The notes: generated by a model from the sequence alone, not told the origin. A stretch of 64,000 nucleotides of DNA from Pseudomonas cremoris (GCF_014230465.1 NZ_JAAXCY010000002.1:310001-374000); one strand, 5' to 3'. Shown: positions 20,233 through 30,765, counted from the stretch's first letter. Numbers and translations: made by a program.

Positions 20233-20367
20233 TGTAGTGAGCGGGCTTGTCCCGCGCTGGGTGGCGAAGCCGCCCTAAAACCAGACAACCGAGTTTTGCC
20301 TGGAAGACTGCGGTGACTGGATTGGGGCGGCTTCGCCACCCAGCGCGGGACAAGCCCGCTCACTACA
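20233..20367. repeat. REP element, family B
   Basis: A 135-base inverted repeat whose outer arms are TGTAGTGAGCGGGCTTG and its complement, continuing inward through CCCGCGCTGGGTGGCGAAG. Related copies lie at 47946-48080 and 54137-54227. Located between mrcA and the malic enzyme gene. Confidence 0.92.
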
Positions 20368-20388
20368 AAAGCCCCCGCAGCTAGGCAC

Positions 20389-20423
20389 AAAAAAGCCCCG
20401 GCTCTCACGAGCCGGGGCTTTTT
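20389..20423. terminator. Bidirectional rho-independent terminator between mrcA and maeB
   Basis: GCCCCGGCTC (20395-20404) pairs perfectly with GAGCCGGGGC (20409-20418) around a 4-base loop. It is flanked by A6 on the left and T5 on the right, so it can end transcription from both convergent genes. Confidence 0.93.
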
Positions 20424-20442
20424 GTTGGTGCGCTACAACGGC

Positions 20443-21711
20443 TTAGCCGTTGAACACATCATCCACGCTTTGCAGCGGGTAGTTCTTCGGATACGGCAGG
20501 GTGGCCACGCCGGTCTCGATGGCGGCTTTGGCCACGGCATCGGAGATCAGGGTGATCAGGCGCTTGTCCATTGGTTTCGGAATGATGTACTCACGACCGA
20601 ATTCCAGCTTGGCGCCACCGTAGGCGTCGCATACGTCCTGAGGTACCGGCAGTTTGGCCAGTTCACGCAGGGCGTTGGCGGCAGCCACTTTCATTTCTTC
20701 GTTGATGCGCTTGGCGCGAACGTCCAGGGCACCACGGAAGATGAACGGGAAGCCCAGCACGTTGTTGACCTGGTTCGGGTAGTCCGAACGACCAGTGGCC
20801 ATGATCACGTCGCTACGGGTGGCGTGAGCCAGCTCTGGCGAGATCTCTGGGTCCGGGTTGGAGCAGGCGAACACGATTGGGTTGGCCGCCATGGACTTCA
20901 GGCCTTCAGCGCTCAGCAGGTTCGGGCCGGACAGGCCGACGAACACGTCTGCACCGTCAAGGGCGTCAGCCAGAGTGCGCTTGGACGACGGGTGGGCAAA
21001 CATCGCCTTGTACTGGTTCAGGTCGGAACGCTCGGACTGGATCACGCCCTTGCTGTCGACCATGTAGATGTTTTCCAGCTTGGCGCCCATGCTGACGATC
21101 AGCTTCATGCAGGAGATGGCCGCAGCGCCAGCGCCCAGGCAGACGATCTTGGCATCAGCCAGGGTTTTGCCAGCGATTTCCAGGGCGTTGATCATGCCGG
21201 CCGCGGTAACGATCGCGGTGCCGTGCTGGTCATCGTGGAATACCGGAATGTCGCACTGTTCGATCAGGGCCTTTTCGATCTCGAAGCACTCAGGTGCCTT
21301 GATGTCTTCCAGGTTGATGCCACCGAAGGTGATGGAAATGCGCTTGACGGTGTCGATGAAAGCTTGCGGGCTCTCGGAGTCGACTTCGATGTCGAAAACG
21401 TCGATACCGGCAAAGCGCTTGAACAGCACGCCCTTACCTTCCATGACTGGCTTGGAAGCCAATGGGCCGAGGTTACCCAGGCCGAGAATCGCGGTGCCAT
21501 CAGAAATCACTGCAACCAGGTTGCCCTTACCGGTGTACTTGTACGCCAGCTCAGGGTCGCGGGCGATTTCACGTACGGGCTCGGCCACGCCAGGGCTGTA
21601 GGCCAACGACAGGTCGCGGGCGGTGGCGGTGGCTTTGGTGAGCTCTACACTCAGCTTTCCTGGACGAGGATTGGCATGATATTCGAGAGCGGCAGTTTTC
21701 AAATCAGACAT
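20443..21711 (-). CDS. maeB: NADP-type malic enzyme, short form
   Basis: 422 residues, oxidatively decarboxylating malate to pyruvate. Visible are the N-terminal [29 protein letters not shown], the metal/substrate segment [16 protein letters not shown] and the dinucleotide fold [17 protein letters not shown], then [15 protein letters not shown]. Enterobacterial MaeB carries an extra C-terminal phosphotransacetylase-like domain of about 330 residues; here the protein ends after the malic domains. NADP preference is inferred from family membership. Convergent with mrcA. Confidence 0.93.
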   Translation of the reverse strand: MSDLKTAALEYHANPRPGKLSVELTKATATARDLSLAYSPGVAEPVREIARDPELAYKYTGKGNLVAVISDGTAILGLGNLGPLASKPVMEGKGVLFKRFAGIDVFDIEVDSESPQAFIDTVKRISITFGGINLEDIKAPECFEIEKALIEQCDIPVFHDDQHGTAIVTAAGMINALEIAGKTLADAKIVCLGAGAAAISCMKLIVSMGAKLENIYMVDSKGVIQSERSDLNQYKAMFAHPSSKRTLADALDGADVFVGLSGPNLLSAEGLKSMAANPIVFACSNPDPEISPELAHATRSDVIMATGRSDYPNQVNNVLGFPFIFRGALDVRAKRINEEMKVAAANALRELAKLPVPQDVCDAYGGAKLEFGREYIIPKPMDKRLITLISDAVAKAAIETGVATLPYPKNYPLQSVDDVFNG

Positions 21712-21892
21712 ATCGGCATTCCGCTTTTACTGTTGGTCGACGGACCGCCGAGGATACGCGTGTCGTAAAGTCCCTACAAGACTGGGTAGTCACCGGTGTC
21801 AAGGCCCCAAACCGCCGTACTTTGGTCTAAGGCCACGGGATACAAGGGCTAAACTGTTCACAATCACATAAAAAAATGTCTACAATTTTTTA

Positions 21893-22699
21893 TTAATTCG
21901 TCGAATTGAGCATGCTGGGGTCGCTCAGCGGCAGTAACCAACGAGCTTGATCGCGCTTCAAGCTGCCGCGCCTGGCACGATCGTGCACCCAACCGCGCGC
22001 CTCGATTGTCTTGCCTTGCAGACCACTCAGCATGGCGCTGTCGAACTGGCTGGCCAACGCAGGGGCAATGCGCAATACCAGTGAGCCCTGCACTTCGATC
22101 CAGACACCACCGCGATTACGCTCGACCTTGCTCACCTGGCCGCTGACCAGAGCGAAGCCGGACTGTTTGAGTTGCGCCACACGCTGCACTGGCGACTGCC
22201 GCCACAACCCCAGGCGCGCCTTGCGAGCACTGTTCTCGGCTGCCCGCTGGCACGCAACAAGATCGACATTCGGCGCTACGCCTACCTGAAACCCCAGGCC
22301 CTCGGCCAACAGTCGGGCTTCCAGGTTCTCTCCATCCACACCATAAAGATGGGCCAGGGTTCGGCCATAGCGATCTTTGCTTTCACGCCCCACCACCAGG
22401 CCGACGCGACCGCCGCTGGCCTGCACCAACGCCTGCAAACGCTGGCGGGCAGCGACAGCATAAGGCTCGTCGGCAAGGCCCTTCTTGCCGGTTTCCGGGG
22501 CATTGAGGCCGATCATGCGTACGCTGCGACCGTCCTTGAGGCGTACCGTGTCGCCATCCACAACGCGCTGTACGTGTACCTGAGCCAATGAGGCCGGCGC
22601 CGGGCAGAACACTTCGGCCTGGGCTGCCGACAGCCAAATCCCAGGCACAAAAAAGGCGCCCACAAGGGACGCCTTTTTCAACAGCTTGCAAAAGCCCAT
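21893..22699 (-). CDS. Secreted thermonuclease-family (SNase) protein
   Basis: 268 residues. A signal peptide (about 1-28; basic KLLKKAS, hydrophobic core, AQA) precedes a staphylococcal-nuclease fold: VQRVVDGDTVRLKDGRSVRM, GLNAPETGKKG, then SKDRYGRTLAHLY with the catalytic Arg/Glu region, and GLGFQVGVAP. Residues after about 175 form an added domain (QVSKVERNRGGVWIEVQ) seen in Pseudomonas homologues and of unknown role. Predicted periplasmic or secreted calcium-dependent nuclease; activity not proven by sequence. It follows rpmE by 14 bases, but a strong terminator lies inside the first 18 codons (see 22649-22678). Confidence 0.85.
   Translation of the reverse strand: MGFCKLLKKASLVGAFFVPGIWLSAAQAEVFCPAPASLAQVHVQRVVDGDTVRLKDGRSVRMIGLNAPETGKKGLADEPYAVAARQRLQALVQASGGRVGLVVGRESKDRYGRTLAHLYGVDGENLEARLLAEGLGFQVGVAPNVDLVACQRAAENSARKARLGLWRQSPVQRVAQLKQSGFALVSGQVSKVERNRGGVWIEVQGSLVLRIAPALASQFDSAMLSGLQGKTIEARGWVHDRARRGSLKRDQARWLLPLSDPSMLNSTN
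22649..22678 (-). terminator. Rho-independent terminator inside the nuclease signal-peptide codons
   Basis: On the minus strand GGCGTCCC / GGGCGCC pair around TTGT with one bulged base, followed by six T (22654-22649). The hairpin lies 35-65 bases past the rpmE stop but 20-50 bases inside the nuclease reading frame. Confidence 0.8.
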
Positions 22700-22713
22700 A
22701 AGGCTCTTGAGCC

Positions 22714-22947
22714 TTACTCTGCTGGAGTAGCAGCAGGCTTCTTGCCGAAAGCACCAAAGCGATCTGCGAAGCGCTGTACGCGGCCGCCGGTGTCCAGAGT
22801 TTTCTGCTTACCGGTGTAGAACGGGTGGCACTCGTTGCATACGTCAGTACCCAGTGGCTTGCACAGGTTCGAACGAGTTTCGAACTTGTTGCCGCAGCTG
22901 CAGGTTACTTCGATGGTTTCGTACGCTGGATGGATATCGGCTTTCAT
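22714..22947 (-). CDS. rpmE: 50S ribosomal protein L31, zinc-binding form
   Basis: 77 residues from the ATG at 22947, preceded by GAGGAAG; the longer frame to 23001 has no family match. It carries the CxC...CxxC zinc ribbon ([13 protein letters not shown] ... [15 protein letters not shown]) that marks the zinc-containing L31 form. In other bacteria this form is replaced by a zinc-free paralogue under zinc starvation. C-terminal [13 protein letters not shown] is typical. Divergent from priA. Confidence 0.97.
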   Translation of the reverse strand: MKADIHPAYETIEVTCSCGNKFETRSNLCKPLGTDVCNECHPFYTGKQKTLDTGGRVQRFADRFGAFGKKPAATPAE

Positions 22948-23161
22948 GGCACTTCCTCGGGCTAGCGTGCCGCCACTCGACACTATTGTCGAATACCGCA
23001 CGTAATTAGGCCGCGGATTCTACCAGACCTTTTTAAACGCGCAAGCGGCGCTGAGGGTGTGAATCGTCCTTTCATCAGAAATCCACGGCATACCCAAGCC
23101 ACCCCTCGTCTGCTAGGCTCCCGCCCTTGCGCCACCGCCTGCCTTATATGAGACCCCCCGC

Positions 23162-25381
23162 GTGCCCGACGCCATTTTGCGCCTAGCCCTGCCCTCGCCC
23201 CTGCGCCGCCTGTTCGATTACCGGGCCCCGGCCGGTGTGCTGCGGGCACAGTTGCAGCCAGGCATGCGCGTGCGCGTGCCGTTTGGTCGAAGGGAGATGA
23301 TCGGGGTTTTGGTGGAAGTTGCCGACCACAGCGAAGTCCCGGCCGAGAAGCTCAAGCCTGCACTCGCGATACTCGATGCCACGCCACCGCTGCCACCCGC
23401 GCTGTTCAAGCTGTGCCTATGGACTGCCCAGTATTACCAGCACAGCCTCGGCGATACCTTGAGCTGGGCGCTGCCAGTGTTGTTGCGTCAGGGCGAACTC
23501 GCCGAGGCGCGCCAGGAGCGTTTCTGGTCGATGGTTCCCGGCGCACGCCTTGACGACCCACGCATCGCTCGCGCCCCGCGCCAGCGCGAAGCCTTGGCGA
23601 CCCTGGCCCAGCACCCACACGGCGTAGCCCATCAGTTGCTAAGCAAACTGATGCTGAGCAAAGACAGTCTCGACCTGCTGCTCGCCAAAGGCCTGGTGCA
23701 GGTGGAAATCCGCAAGCACGCCCCCGACCCGCGCCACGAACACTGGTTGGCCCAGCCGGAACTGCCGCTGAACCCCGAGCAACGTGCGGCCTACGAGGCA
23801 ATACGCGCTGGCTTCGACAGTTTCCACGCGTTCCTGCTGGCCGGCGTTACCGGCAGCGGCAAGACCGAAGTGTATTTGCAACTGATCCGCGAAACCCTGC
23901 AGGCCGGCAAACAGGCACTGGTGCTGATCCCCGAGATCAACCTGGGACCGCAGACCCTGGCGCGCTTCGAACAGCGCTTCAATGCGCGCATCGCCCTGGT
24001 GCACTCGGCGGTCAACGACCGTGAACGCCTGGAGTCCTGGTTGGCCGCACGGGATGGCGAGGCCGACATTATTATCGGCACCCGCTCGGCGCTGTTCACT
24101 CCGATGAAAAACCCCGGGCTGATCATCATCGACGAGGAGCACGACGGCTCCTATAAACAGCAGGAAGGCCTGCGCTACCACGCTCGCGACCTGGCGCTGG
24201 TGCGGGCGCGCCAGGAAGACATCCCGATTGTGCTGGGCTCGGCCACACCGTCTTTGGAGAGCCTGCACAACGCCTACACCGGTCGTTATGGTCTCCTACG
24301 TCTGAACGAGCGTGCCGGCGGTGCCAAACAACCGCGCTTCCTGCGCCTGGATGTAAAAAGCCGCCCACTGGACAGCGGCATTTCCGGGCCGATGCAACAA
24401 GCCATCGGCCAGACCCTCGCCGCCGGCCAACAGGTTTTGGTATTCCTCAACCGTCGTGGCTTTGCGCCAACACTGCTCTGCCATGACTGCGGCTGGATGT
24501 CCGAATGCGAGCGCTGCGATGCGCGCATGACCGTGCACCAGCGCTACGGCGAACTGCGCTGCCATCATTGCGGCCATGTAGAGCGGGTACCGCGTCACTG
24601 CCCGCAATGCGGCAAAGTCGACCTGCGACCAGTCGGCGCGGGCACCGAGCGCGCCGAAGAGCGCCTGGGCATCCTGTTCCCTGACTTTCCGGTGCTGCGG
24701 GTCGACCGCGACAGCACGTCGCGTAAAGACGCGATGAACCAACTGTTCGCCACCATCCAGAAAGGCCAGCCGTGCATCTTGATCGGCACACAGATGCTTG
24801 CCAAAGGGCATCACTTTCCACGGGTAACCCTGGTGTCGATCCTGGATGCCGACGGCGGCTTGTTCTCCGGAGATTTCCGCGCAAGCGAGCGTATGGCGCA
24901 GTTGATCGTACAAGTCGCAGGCCGTGCAGGCCGCGCCGAAGAACCGGGCAAAGTGATTATCCAGACCCACTTGGCCGACCACCCGCTGCTGATTCAGCTG
25001 ACAGAGCAAGGCTACTTTGCTTTTGCCGAACAGGCGCTGAGTGAGCGCCGCGCCGCCGGCCTGCCGCCCTTCTCCCATTTAGCACTGCTACGGGCCGAAG
25101 CGCACAAACCGGGGCAGGCCGAAGGTTTCCTGGACGAGGCCTGCAGCGCTGCCGAACGTTTGCTCGGCGAACTGGGCCTCATCGGCATCGAGCTGCTCGG
25201 CCCGGTGCCAGCCCCCATGGAGCGTCGCGCCGGCCGTTACCGTGCTCAGCTACTCTTGCAGGCGACGTCTCGTGCACCGCTGCATCGGCTATTAAGTAGC
25301 TGGTTGCTTGCCCTGGAGCAAATGCCCAGTGGTCGGCAGGTGCGATGGTCGTTGGATGTAGACCCGGTAGATTTGTATTAA
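23162..25381 (+). CDS. priA: Primosomal protein N', replication restart helicase
   Basis: 739 residues from a GTG at 23162. The N-terminal 3'-DNA-end-binding domain ([16 protein letters not shown]) is followed by a superfamily 2 helicase core with Walker A GVTGSGKT (about 228-235) and the DEEH box [16 protein letters not shown] (about 322-337). The cysteine-rich zinc insert lies at about 437-482 ([17 protein letters not shown] ... [18 protein letters not shown]). Motifs V and VI ([22 protein letters not shown]) are intact. PriA reloads the replisome at stalled forks. Confidence 0.98.
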   Translation: MPDAILRLALPSPLRRLFDYRAPAGVLRAQLQPGMRVRVPFGRREMIGVLVEVADHSEVPAEKLKPALAILDATPPLPPALFKLCLWTAQYYQHSLGDTLSWALPVLLRQGELAEARQERFWSMVPGARLDDPRIARAPRQREALATLAQHPHGVAHQLLSKLMLSKDSLDLLLAKGLVQVEIRKHAPDPRHEHWLAQPELPLNPEQRAAYEAIRAGFDSFHAFLLAGVTGSGKTEVYLQLIRETLQAGKQALVLIPEINLGPQTLARFEQRFNARIALVHSAVNDRERLESWLAARDGEADIIIGTRSALFTPMKNPGLIIIDEEHDGSYKQQEGLRYHARDLALVRARQEDIPIVLGSATPSLESLHNAYTGRYGLLRLNERAGGAKQPRFLRLDVKSRPLDSGISGPMQQAIGQTLAAGQQVLVFLNRRGFAPTLLCHDCGWMSECERCDARMTVHQRYGELRCHHCGHVERVPRHCPQCGKVDLRPVGAGTERAEERLGILFPDFPVLRVDRDSTSRKDAMNQLFATIQKGQPCILIGTQMLAKGHHFPRVTLVSILDADGGLFSGDFRASERMAQLIVQVAGRAGRAEEPGKVIIQTHLADHPLLIQLTEQGYFAFAEQALSERRAAGLPPFSHLALLRAEAHKPGQAEGFLDEACSAAERLLGELGLIGIELLGPVPAPMERRAGRYRAQLLLQATSRAPLHRLLSSWLLALEQMPSGRQVRWSLDVDPVDLY

Positions 25382-25491
25382 GCCTGGCCATAGGTCCTGC
25401 GAAGGTTGGCAAGCCCGCCCTCGCCACGGATAATGCCCAGTTTTTCCACCTGCGCATCGCGCGCCGCCGCTTGCGGTCGAAAGAGAACACC

Positions 25492-27228
25492 ATGAAAGAC
25501 ACCATTCGCCAGCTGATCCAACAAGCCATCACCCAACTCGTCAACGAAGGTGTGTTGCCTGAAGGCCTGACGCCGGCGATCCAGGTGGAGAACACCCGCG
25601 ACAAGACCCACGGTGACTTCGCCAGCAACATCGCGATGATGCTGTCCAAGCCGGCCGGCATGAAACCCCGCGACCTGGCGGAAAAGATCATCGCAGCCCT
25701 GCCTGCCGACGAGAGCATCACCAAGGCCGAAATCGCCGGCCCAGGCTTTATCAACTTCTTCCAGAACACCCAGGCCCTGGCTTCGCGCCTGGATGCGGCC
25801 CTGGCCGACGCCAAGATCGGCGTACGCAAGGCCGGCCCGCTGCAACGTGTGGCCATCGACCTGTCGGCGCCGAACCTGGCCAAAGAGATGCACGTAGGCC
25901 ACCTGCGCTCGACCATCATTGGCGACGGCGTGGCGCGCGTGCTGGAGTTCCTCGGCGACACCGTGATCCGCCAGAACCACGTAGGCGACTGGGGCACCCA
26001 GTTCGGCATGTTGATGGCCTACCTGCAAGAGAACCCGATCACCAGCAACGAGCTGTCGGACCTCGAAAACTTCTACCGCGCCGCCAAGAAGCGTTTCGAC
26101 GAATCCGAAGAGTTCGCCGACCGTGCCCGTGGCCTGGTGGTCAAGCTGCAAGCCGGTGACAAGGAATGCCTGGAGCTGTGGAGCCGCTTCCGTGACATTT
26201 CCCTGTCCCACTGCCAGGAAATCTACGAACTGCTCAACGTGAAGCTGACCATGGCCGACGTGATGGGCGAAAGCGCCTACAACGATGACCTGATCAACGT
26301 GGTCAACGACCTCAAGGCCAAGGGTCTGCTGGTTGAGAGCAACGGCGCGCAGTGCGTGTTCCTCGAAGAATTCAAGACTGCCGATGGCGAGCCGCTGCCG
26401 GTGATCATCGTCAAGGCCGATGGCGGCTACCTGTACGCCACCACTGACCTGGCGGCCGTGCGGTATCGCAGCGGCGTACTCAAGGCGGATCGTGCACTGT
26501 ACTTCGTCGACCAGCGCCAGGCCCTGCACTTCCAGCAGGTGTTTGAAGTGGCACGTCGTGCCGGCTTCATCACCCACCCGATGCACATGGAACACATGGG
26601 TTTCGGCACCATGAACGGCGCCGATGGCCGCCCGTTCAAGACCCGCGACGGCGGCACCGTGAAGCTGATCGACCTGCTGAACGAAGCCCAGGAACGTGCC
26701 TACAACCTGGTGAAGGAAAAGAACCCGGAGCTGGCCGAGGCCGACCTGCGCAACATCGCCCGCGTGGTGGGGATTGGCGCAGTGAAATACGCCGATTTGT
26801 CCAAGCACCGTACCAGCGACTACAGCTTCAACTTTGAGCTGATGCTCAACTTCGAAGGCAACACTGCGCCGTACCTGCTGTACGCCTACACCCGCGTGGC
26901 TGGTGTATTCCGCAAATTGGGCAAGGACTTCAGCGAAGTTGAAGGCCATATCGTGCTGGACGCACCGCACGAACAGGAATTGGCCGCCAAACTGGCACAG
27001 TTCGGCGAAGTGCTGAACAGCGTCGGCGAGAAAGGCACTCCGCATATCCTGTGCACCTACCTGTACGAAGTCGCCGGTCTGTTCTCCAGCTTCTACGAGA
27101 ACTGCCCTATCCTGACCGCCGACGACGAAGCCCAGAAGCAAAGCCGCCTGCGCCTTGCCGCCCTGGCTGGACGGACCCTCAAGCAAGGCCTGGAACTGTT
27201 GGGCCTGGAAACTCTGGAGCGTATGTAA
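25492..27228 (+). CDS. argS: Arginyl-tRNA synthetase
   Basis: 578 residues from the ATG at 25492. Class I synthetase with an N-terminal Add-1 domain recognising the tRNA D-loop and the HIGH-type motif [12 protein letters not shown] (about 134-145, preceded by [10 protein letters not shown]). The catalytic domain contains [15 protein letters not shown]. The C-terminal anticodon-binding domain ends [13 protein letters not shown]. As usual for ArgRS there is no canonical KMSKS. A longer upstream frame overlapping priA is rejected. One base separates its stop from the SPOR gene. Confidence 0.98.
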   Translation: MKDTIRQLIQQAITQLVNEGVLPEGLTPAIQVENTRDKTHGDFASNIAMMLSKPAGMKPRDLAEKIIAALPADESITKAEIAGPGFINFFQNTQALASRLDAALADAKIGVRKAGPLQRVAIDLSAPNLAKEMHVGHLRSTIIGDGVARVLEFLGDTVIRQNHVGDWGTQFGMLMAYLQENPITSNELSDLENFYRAAKKRFDESEEFADRARGLVVKLQAGDKECLELWSRFRDISLSHCQEIYELLNVKLTMADVMGESAYNDDLINVVNDLKAKGLLVESNGAQCVFLEEFKTADGEPLPVIIVKADGGYLYATTDLAAVRYRSGVLKADRALYFVDQRQALHFQQVFEVARRAGFITHPMHMEHMGFGTMNGADGRPFKTRDGGTVKLIDLLNEAQERAYNLVKEKNPELAEADLRNIARVVGIGAVKYADLSKHRTSDYSFNFELMLNFEGNTAPYLLYAYTRVAGVFRKLGKDFSEVEGHIVLDAPHEQELAAKLAQFGEVLNSVGEKGTPHILCTYLYEVAGLFSSFYENCPILTADDEAQKQSRLRLAALAGRTLKQGLELLGLETLERM

Positions 27229-27229
27229 G

Positions 27230-27931
27230 TTGGCTGCCAAGAAAAAACCTGCACCCAAGCGCGGCGCCAGCCGCTACCAGGCCCCGGCGAAGAAGCCGAT
27301 CCCGGGCTGGTTGTGGATGGCCATCGGCCTTGCTGTCGGTGCATTCGTTGTCATCCTGATGAAGCTGGAGCCGGGCAAAGGCGACGACGTCAAACGGGTC
27401 AAGCAAGAGCAGCAGAAAGCCACGAAAATGGCCGAAGCCAACAAGACTGCGCCGAGCCCGACCGCACCGGTAAAGCCGAAATACGACTTCTACACGCTGC
27501 TGCCGGAATCGGAAGTGATCGTGCCGCCTGACGCCGTGCCGGAAAAAACCCTGCCGACGCCACAAGTGCCGACCACCCCGGTTACTCCTGCGGAAGCCGC
27601 GAAGATCGACACAGCTCGGGCACAGGCCGCGCTGGCCGGGATTACCCCGCCGCCTGCGCCACCGGTTGCCGAGACCAAGGCGGCACCGGTGACCAAGTTC
27701 TTCCTGCAAGCGGGCTCGTTCCCGAAACAGGCGGATGCGGATCGCGTGCGTGCACAGATCATTTTGCTTGGCCAGTCGGTGACGGTGGAATCCGGCACGG
27801 TCAAGGATGCGACCTGGTATCGCGTGCTGGTGGGGCCGTTCAGCAACCGTGAGCAGCTGACCGTGGCGCAGAAACAATTGGCGGGTGCAGGGTTTAGCAA
27901 CCTGTTGTTACAACAACGCCAGAGCCGCTAA
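27230..27931 (+). CDS. SPOR-domain inner-membrane protein (FtsN-like)
   Basis: 233 residues from a TTG one base after the argS stop; this start gives the basic cytoplasmic tail AAKKKPAPKRGASRYQAPAK. A membrane helix follows (about 26-44; WLWMAIGLAVGAFVVILM), then a Lys/Pro-rich linker and a C-terminal SPOR domain (about 150-228; KFFLQAGSFPKQADADRVRA ... WYRVLVGPFSNREQL). The order matches FtsN, a late division protein binding septal glycan, and the argS-SPOR-hslV neighbourhood is the FtsN-like locus of Pseudomonas. Sequence similarity outside SPOR is low, so I do not assign ftsN firmly. Confidence 0.88.
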   Translation: MAAKKKPAPKRGASRYQAPAKKPIPGWLWMAIGLAVGAFVVILMKLEPGKGDDVKRVKQEQQKATKMAEANKTAPSPTAPVKPKYDFYTLLPESEVIVPPDAVPEKTLPTPQVPTTPVTPAEAAKIDTARAQAALAGITPPPAPPVAETKAAPVTKFFLQAGSFPKQADADRVRAQIILLGQSVTVESGTVKDATWYRVLVGPFSNREQLTVAQKQLAGAGFSNLLLQQRQSR

Positions 27932-27954
27932 GTCACAGGCAACATAGATCACAA

Positions 27955-28044
27955 TGTGGGAGCGGGCTTGCTCGCGAATGCGGTGGATCAGTCAGTATTT
28001 TCGGCGACTGACACACCGCATTCGCGAGCAAGCCCGCTCCCACA
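27955..28044. repeat. REP element, family A
   Basis: 90-base palindromic unit with the same arms as 4288-4377, between the SPOR gene and the hslV promoter. Confidence 0.92.
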
Positions 28045-28113
28045 TTTGTTTTTCATCGTTCTCAGAACCGAGCCCGACACATAAACGCCACTCGTCCGTC
28101 CTACCTTCCTACA

Positions 28114-28141
28114 GTTGAAATCCCCCCCGCCACCCCCATAT
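28114..28141 (+). promoter_or_regulatory. Sigma-32 heat-shock promoter of hslVU
   Basis: TTGAAA (28115-28120), a 13-base spacer and CCCCATAT (28134-28141) match the RpoH consensus CTTGAAA-N13-CCCCATNT closely. The expected transcript starts about 40 bases before the hslV start. HslVU is a heat-shock protease in other proteobacteria. Confidence 0.75.
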
Positions 28142-28188
28142 GAGTTTCCATCAGGGCATTTTCGCCCCGCTGCGTGGAGACTCTCCCC

Positions 28189-28719
28189 TTGACCACCATC
28201 GTTTCAGTACGTCGCCACGGCAAAGTCGTCATGGGCGGCGACGGCCAGGTTTCCCTTGGCAACACCGTGATGAAAGGCAACGCCAAGAAAGTGCGTCGCC
28301 TGTACCACGGCCAGGTTCTCGCGGGCTTTGCCGGCGCCACCGCCGACGCCTTCACCCTCTTCGAGCGCTTCGAAGGCCAGTTGGAAAAACACCAGGGCCA
28401 CCTCGTTCGCGCCGCCGTTGAACTCGCCAAAGAATGGCGTACCGATCGCTCTCTCAGCCGCCTGGAAGCCATGCTGGCCGTTGCCAACAAAGACGCCTCT
28501 CTGATCATCACCGGTAACGGCGATGTGGTTGAGCCCGAAAACGGCCTGATCGCCATGGGTTCCGGCGGTGGCTATGCCCAAGCTGCGGCCAGCGCACTGT
28601 TGAAGAAAACCGACCTGTCGGCCCGTGAAATCGTCGAGACCGCCCTGGGCATCGCCGGCGACATCTGCGTGTTCACCAACCACAATCTGACCATTGAGGA
28701 GCAGGACCTCGCGGAGTAA
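28189..28719 (+). CDS. hslV: ATP-dependent protease peptidase subunit HslV
   Basis: 176 residues from the TTG at 28189. Removing the initiator exposes Thr2 of [19 protein letters not shown] as the N-terminal nucleophile, which decides this start over any longer frame. The proteasome-type beta fold is intact, with [33 protein letters not shown] and [13 protein letters not shown]. HslV forms a double hexamer capped by HslU. GGAG lies 9 bases upstream of the start. Confidence 0.97.
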   Translation: MTTIVSVRRHGKVVMGGDGQVSLGNTVMKGNAKKVRRLYHGQVLAGFAGATADAFTLFERFEGQLEKHQGHLVRAAVELAKEWRTDRSLSRLEAMLAVANKDASLIITGNGDVVEPENGLIAMGSGGGYAQAAASALLKKTDLSAREIVETALGIAGDICVFTNHNLTIEEQDLAE

Positions 28720-28756
28720 GCCGTAGGCTTATTCCCGCTTGAGGCCGCCAAACACT

Positions 28757-30094
28757 ATGTCCATGACTCCCCGCGAAATCGTCCACGAACTCAACCGCCA
28801 TATCATCGGCCAGGACGATGCCAAGCGCGCCGTTGCCATCGCGCTGCGTAACCGCTGGCGCCGGATGCAACTGCCCGAAGAACTGCGCGTTGAAGTAACG
28901 CCAAAGAACATCCTGATGATCGGTCCTACCGGTGTCGGTAAAACCGAGATCGCCCGTCGCTTGGCCAAATTGGCCAACGCACCGTTCATCAAGGTCGAAG
29001 CCACCAAGTTCACCGAAGTGGGCTACGTGGGCCGCGATGTCGAGTCGATCATTCGTGACCTGGCCGACGCCGCGCTGAAGCTGCTGCGCGAACAGGAAAT
29101 GACCAAGGTCAGCCACCGCGCCGAAGACGCCGCCGAAGAACGCATCCTCGACGCCCTGCTGCCACCGGCACGCATGGGTTTCAACGAAGACGCCGCGCCG
29201 GCCTCGGATTCCAACACCCGTCAGCTGTTCCGCAAGCGCCTGCGTGAAGGCCAGTTGGATGACAAGGAAATCGAGATCGAAGTCGCTGAAGTCTCCGGCG
29301 TCGATATCTCCGCACCACCTGGCATGGAAGAAATGACCAGCCAGTTGCAGAACCTGTTCGCCAACATGGGCAAGGGCAAGAAGAAAAGCCGCAAGCTCAA
29401 GGTGAAGGACGCACTGAAGTTGGTGCGCGATGAAGAAGCCGGGCGCCTGGTGAATGAGGAAGAACTCAAGGCCAAGGCCCTGGAAGCCGTTGAGCAGCAT
29501 GGCATCGTGTTTATCGACGAGATCGACAAAGTGGCCAAGCGCGGCAATTCCGGCGGCGTCGATGTGTCGCGCGAAGGCGTCCAGCGCGACCTGCTGCCGC
29601 TGATCGAAGGCTGCACGGTGAACACCAAGCTGGGCATGGTCAAGACCGACCACATCCTGTTTATCGCCTCCGGTGCGTTCCACCTGAGCAAGCCAAGCGA
29701 CCTGGTTCCGGAGCTGCAAGGCCGCCTGCCGATTCGTGTAGAACTCAAGGCGCTGACCCCGGGCGACTTCGAGCGCATCCTCAGCGAGCCCCATGCGTCG
29801 CTTACCGAGCAGTACCGTGAACTGCTGAAAACCGAAGGCCTGGGGATCGAATTCCAGCCGGACGGCATCAAGCGCCTGGCGGAGATCGCCTGGCAGGTCA
29901 ACGAGAAGACCGAGAACATCGGGGCGCGTCGTTTGCACACGTTGCTGGAGCGTTTGCTGGAGGAGGTTTCCTTCAGTGCTGGCGATTTGGCTGGGGCGCA
30001 GAATGGCGAAGTGATCAAGATCGATGCTGACTACGTCAACAGCCACCTGGGCGAGTTGGCGCAGAACGAAGATCTGTCGCGCTATATCCTCTAA
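28757..30094 (+). CDS. hslU: ATP-dependent protease ATPase subunit HslU
   Basis: 445 residues from the ATG at 28757, 37 bases after hslV. AAA+ unfoldase with Walker [10 protein letters not shown] (from about residue 56), the pore motif GYVGRD, an inserted I domain (about 110-240, helical and charged) and Walker B VFIDEIDK (about 251-258). Sensor 2 lies near [13 protein letters not shown]. The conserved C-terminal tail ends LSRYIL, which inserts into HslV to activate it. Confidence 0.98.
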   Translation: MSMTPREIVHELNRHIIGQDDAKRAVAIALRNRWRRMQLPEELRVEVTPKNILMIGPTGVGKTEIARRLAKLANAPFIKVEATKFTEVGYVGRDVESIIRDLADAALKLLREQEMTKVSHRAEDAAEERILDALLPPARMGFNEDAAPASDSNTRQLFRKRLREGQLDDKEIEIEVAEVSGVDISAPPGMEEMTSQLQNLFANMGKGKKKSRKLKVKDALKLVRDEEAGRLVNEEELKAKALEAVEQHGIVFIDEIDKVAKRGNSGGVDVSREGVQRDLLPLIEGCTVNTKLGMVKTDHILFIASGAFHLSKPSDLVPELQGRLPIRVELKALTPGDFERILSEPHASLTEQYRELLKTEGLGIEFQPDGIKRLAEIAWQVNEKTENIGARRLHTLLERLLEEVSFSAGDLAGAQNGEVIKIDADYVNSHLGELAQNEDLSRYIL

Positions 30095-30121
30095 GGCTAA
30101 CGCAGGACCGCTTTGCTTTAA

Positions 30122-30210
30122 TGTGGGAGCGGGCTTGCTCGCGAATGCGGTGTATCAGTAGCAGATGTGCTGACTGACACACCGCATTCGCGAGCAAGCC
30201 CGCTCCCACA
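30122..30210. repeat. REP element, family A
   Basis: 89-base palindromic unit with the same arms as 4288-4377, 27 bases after hslU. Confidence 0.92.
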
Positions 30211-30254
30211 GTTTTAAGCCGGTTCCTTCAGGACTATCTCCGAGCGGTTCTCCA

Positions 30255-30632
30255 ATGTCCAAATTCCCCACCGCTGTAAACCTGCACAAAACCTCCAACA
30301 CCCTCGGCCTCACCTACGGGCCCGACGAGGTGTACCAACTCCCCGCCGAACTGCTGCGCACCCACTCGCCTTCCGCCGAGGTCCAGGGCCACGGCAAACC
30401 CATCCTGCAATTCGGCAAGCTCAATGTCCGGTTGACCAAGATAGAACCGGCCGGTCAGTACGCACTTAAATTGACCTTCGATGATGGTCATGACAGCGGA
30501 CTGTTCACCTGGGACTACCTCTACCAGTTGGCCGTGCGCCAGGATTCGCTGTGGGCCGATTATCTGGCCGAGCTGAAAGCTGCCGGTAAAACCCGCGACC
30601 CGAGTGAGTCGGTCGTGCGCCTGATGCTCTAG
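30255..30632 (+). CDS. DUF971 domain protein
   Basis: 125 residues forming a single DUF971 (gamma-butyrobetaine hydroxylase N-terminal-like) domain: TAVNLHKTSNTLGLTYGPDE, LPAELLRTHSPSAEVQGHG, GLFTWDYLYQLAVRQDSLW. In the hydroxylase this domain holds a zinc site. In free-standing bacterial members the role is not established; links to iron-sulfur work have been suggested. The position between hslU and phaC1 is conserved in Pseudomonas. Confidence 0.9.
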   Translation: MSKFPTAVNLHKTSNTLGLTYGPDEVYQLPAELLRTHSPSAEVQGHGKPILQFGKLNVRLTKIEPAGQYALKLTFDDGHDSGLFTWDYLYQLAVRQDSLWADYLAELKAAGKTRDPSESVVRLML

Positions 30633-30749
30633 CCCAGGCGTCTTGCTCTTTAGAGGGCATTTTCTAATTTCATCTGCTTGAATGCCCTGTCGCGTGGCCA
30701 ACGATTGGCCCGCTTGCGAAAAAAATTAAACTCGGGTAACCAATGGAAC

Positions 30750-30765
30750 TGGCAAGTTCCCTGCA
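30750..30765 (+). promoter_or_regulatory. Candidate sigma-54 (-24/-12) promoter of phaC1
   Basis: TGGCAAG-TTCC-CTGCA has the GG and GC dinucleotides 12 bases apart, as RpoN requires, and differs from the TGGCACG-N4-TTGCA consensus at two positions. It lies 117 bases before the phaC1 ATG. From family knowledge, a sigma-54-type site has been proposed ahead of phaC1 in P. aeruginosa. Confidence 0.45.

Noticed and set aside
25378..27258. A 626-codon minus-strand frame opposite argS
   Set aside because: Antisense to a complete arginyl-tRNA synthetase gene; no family motif.
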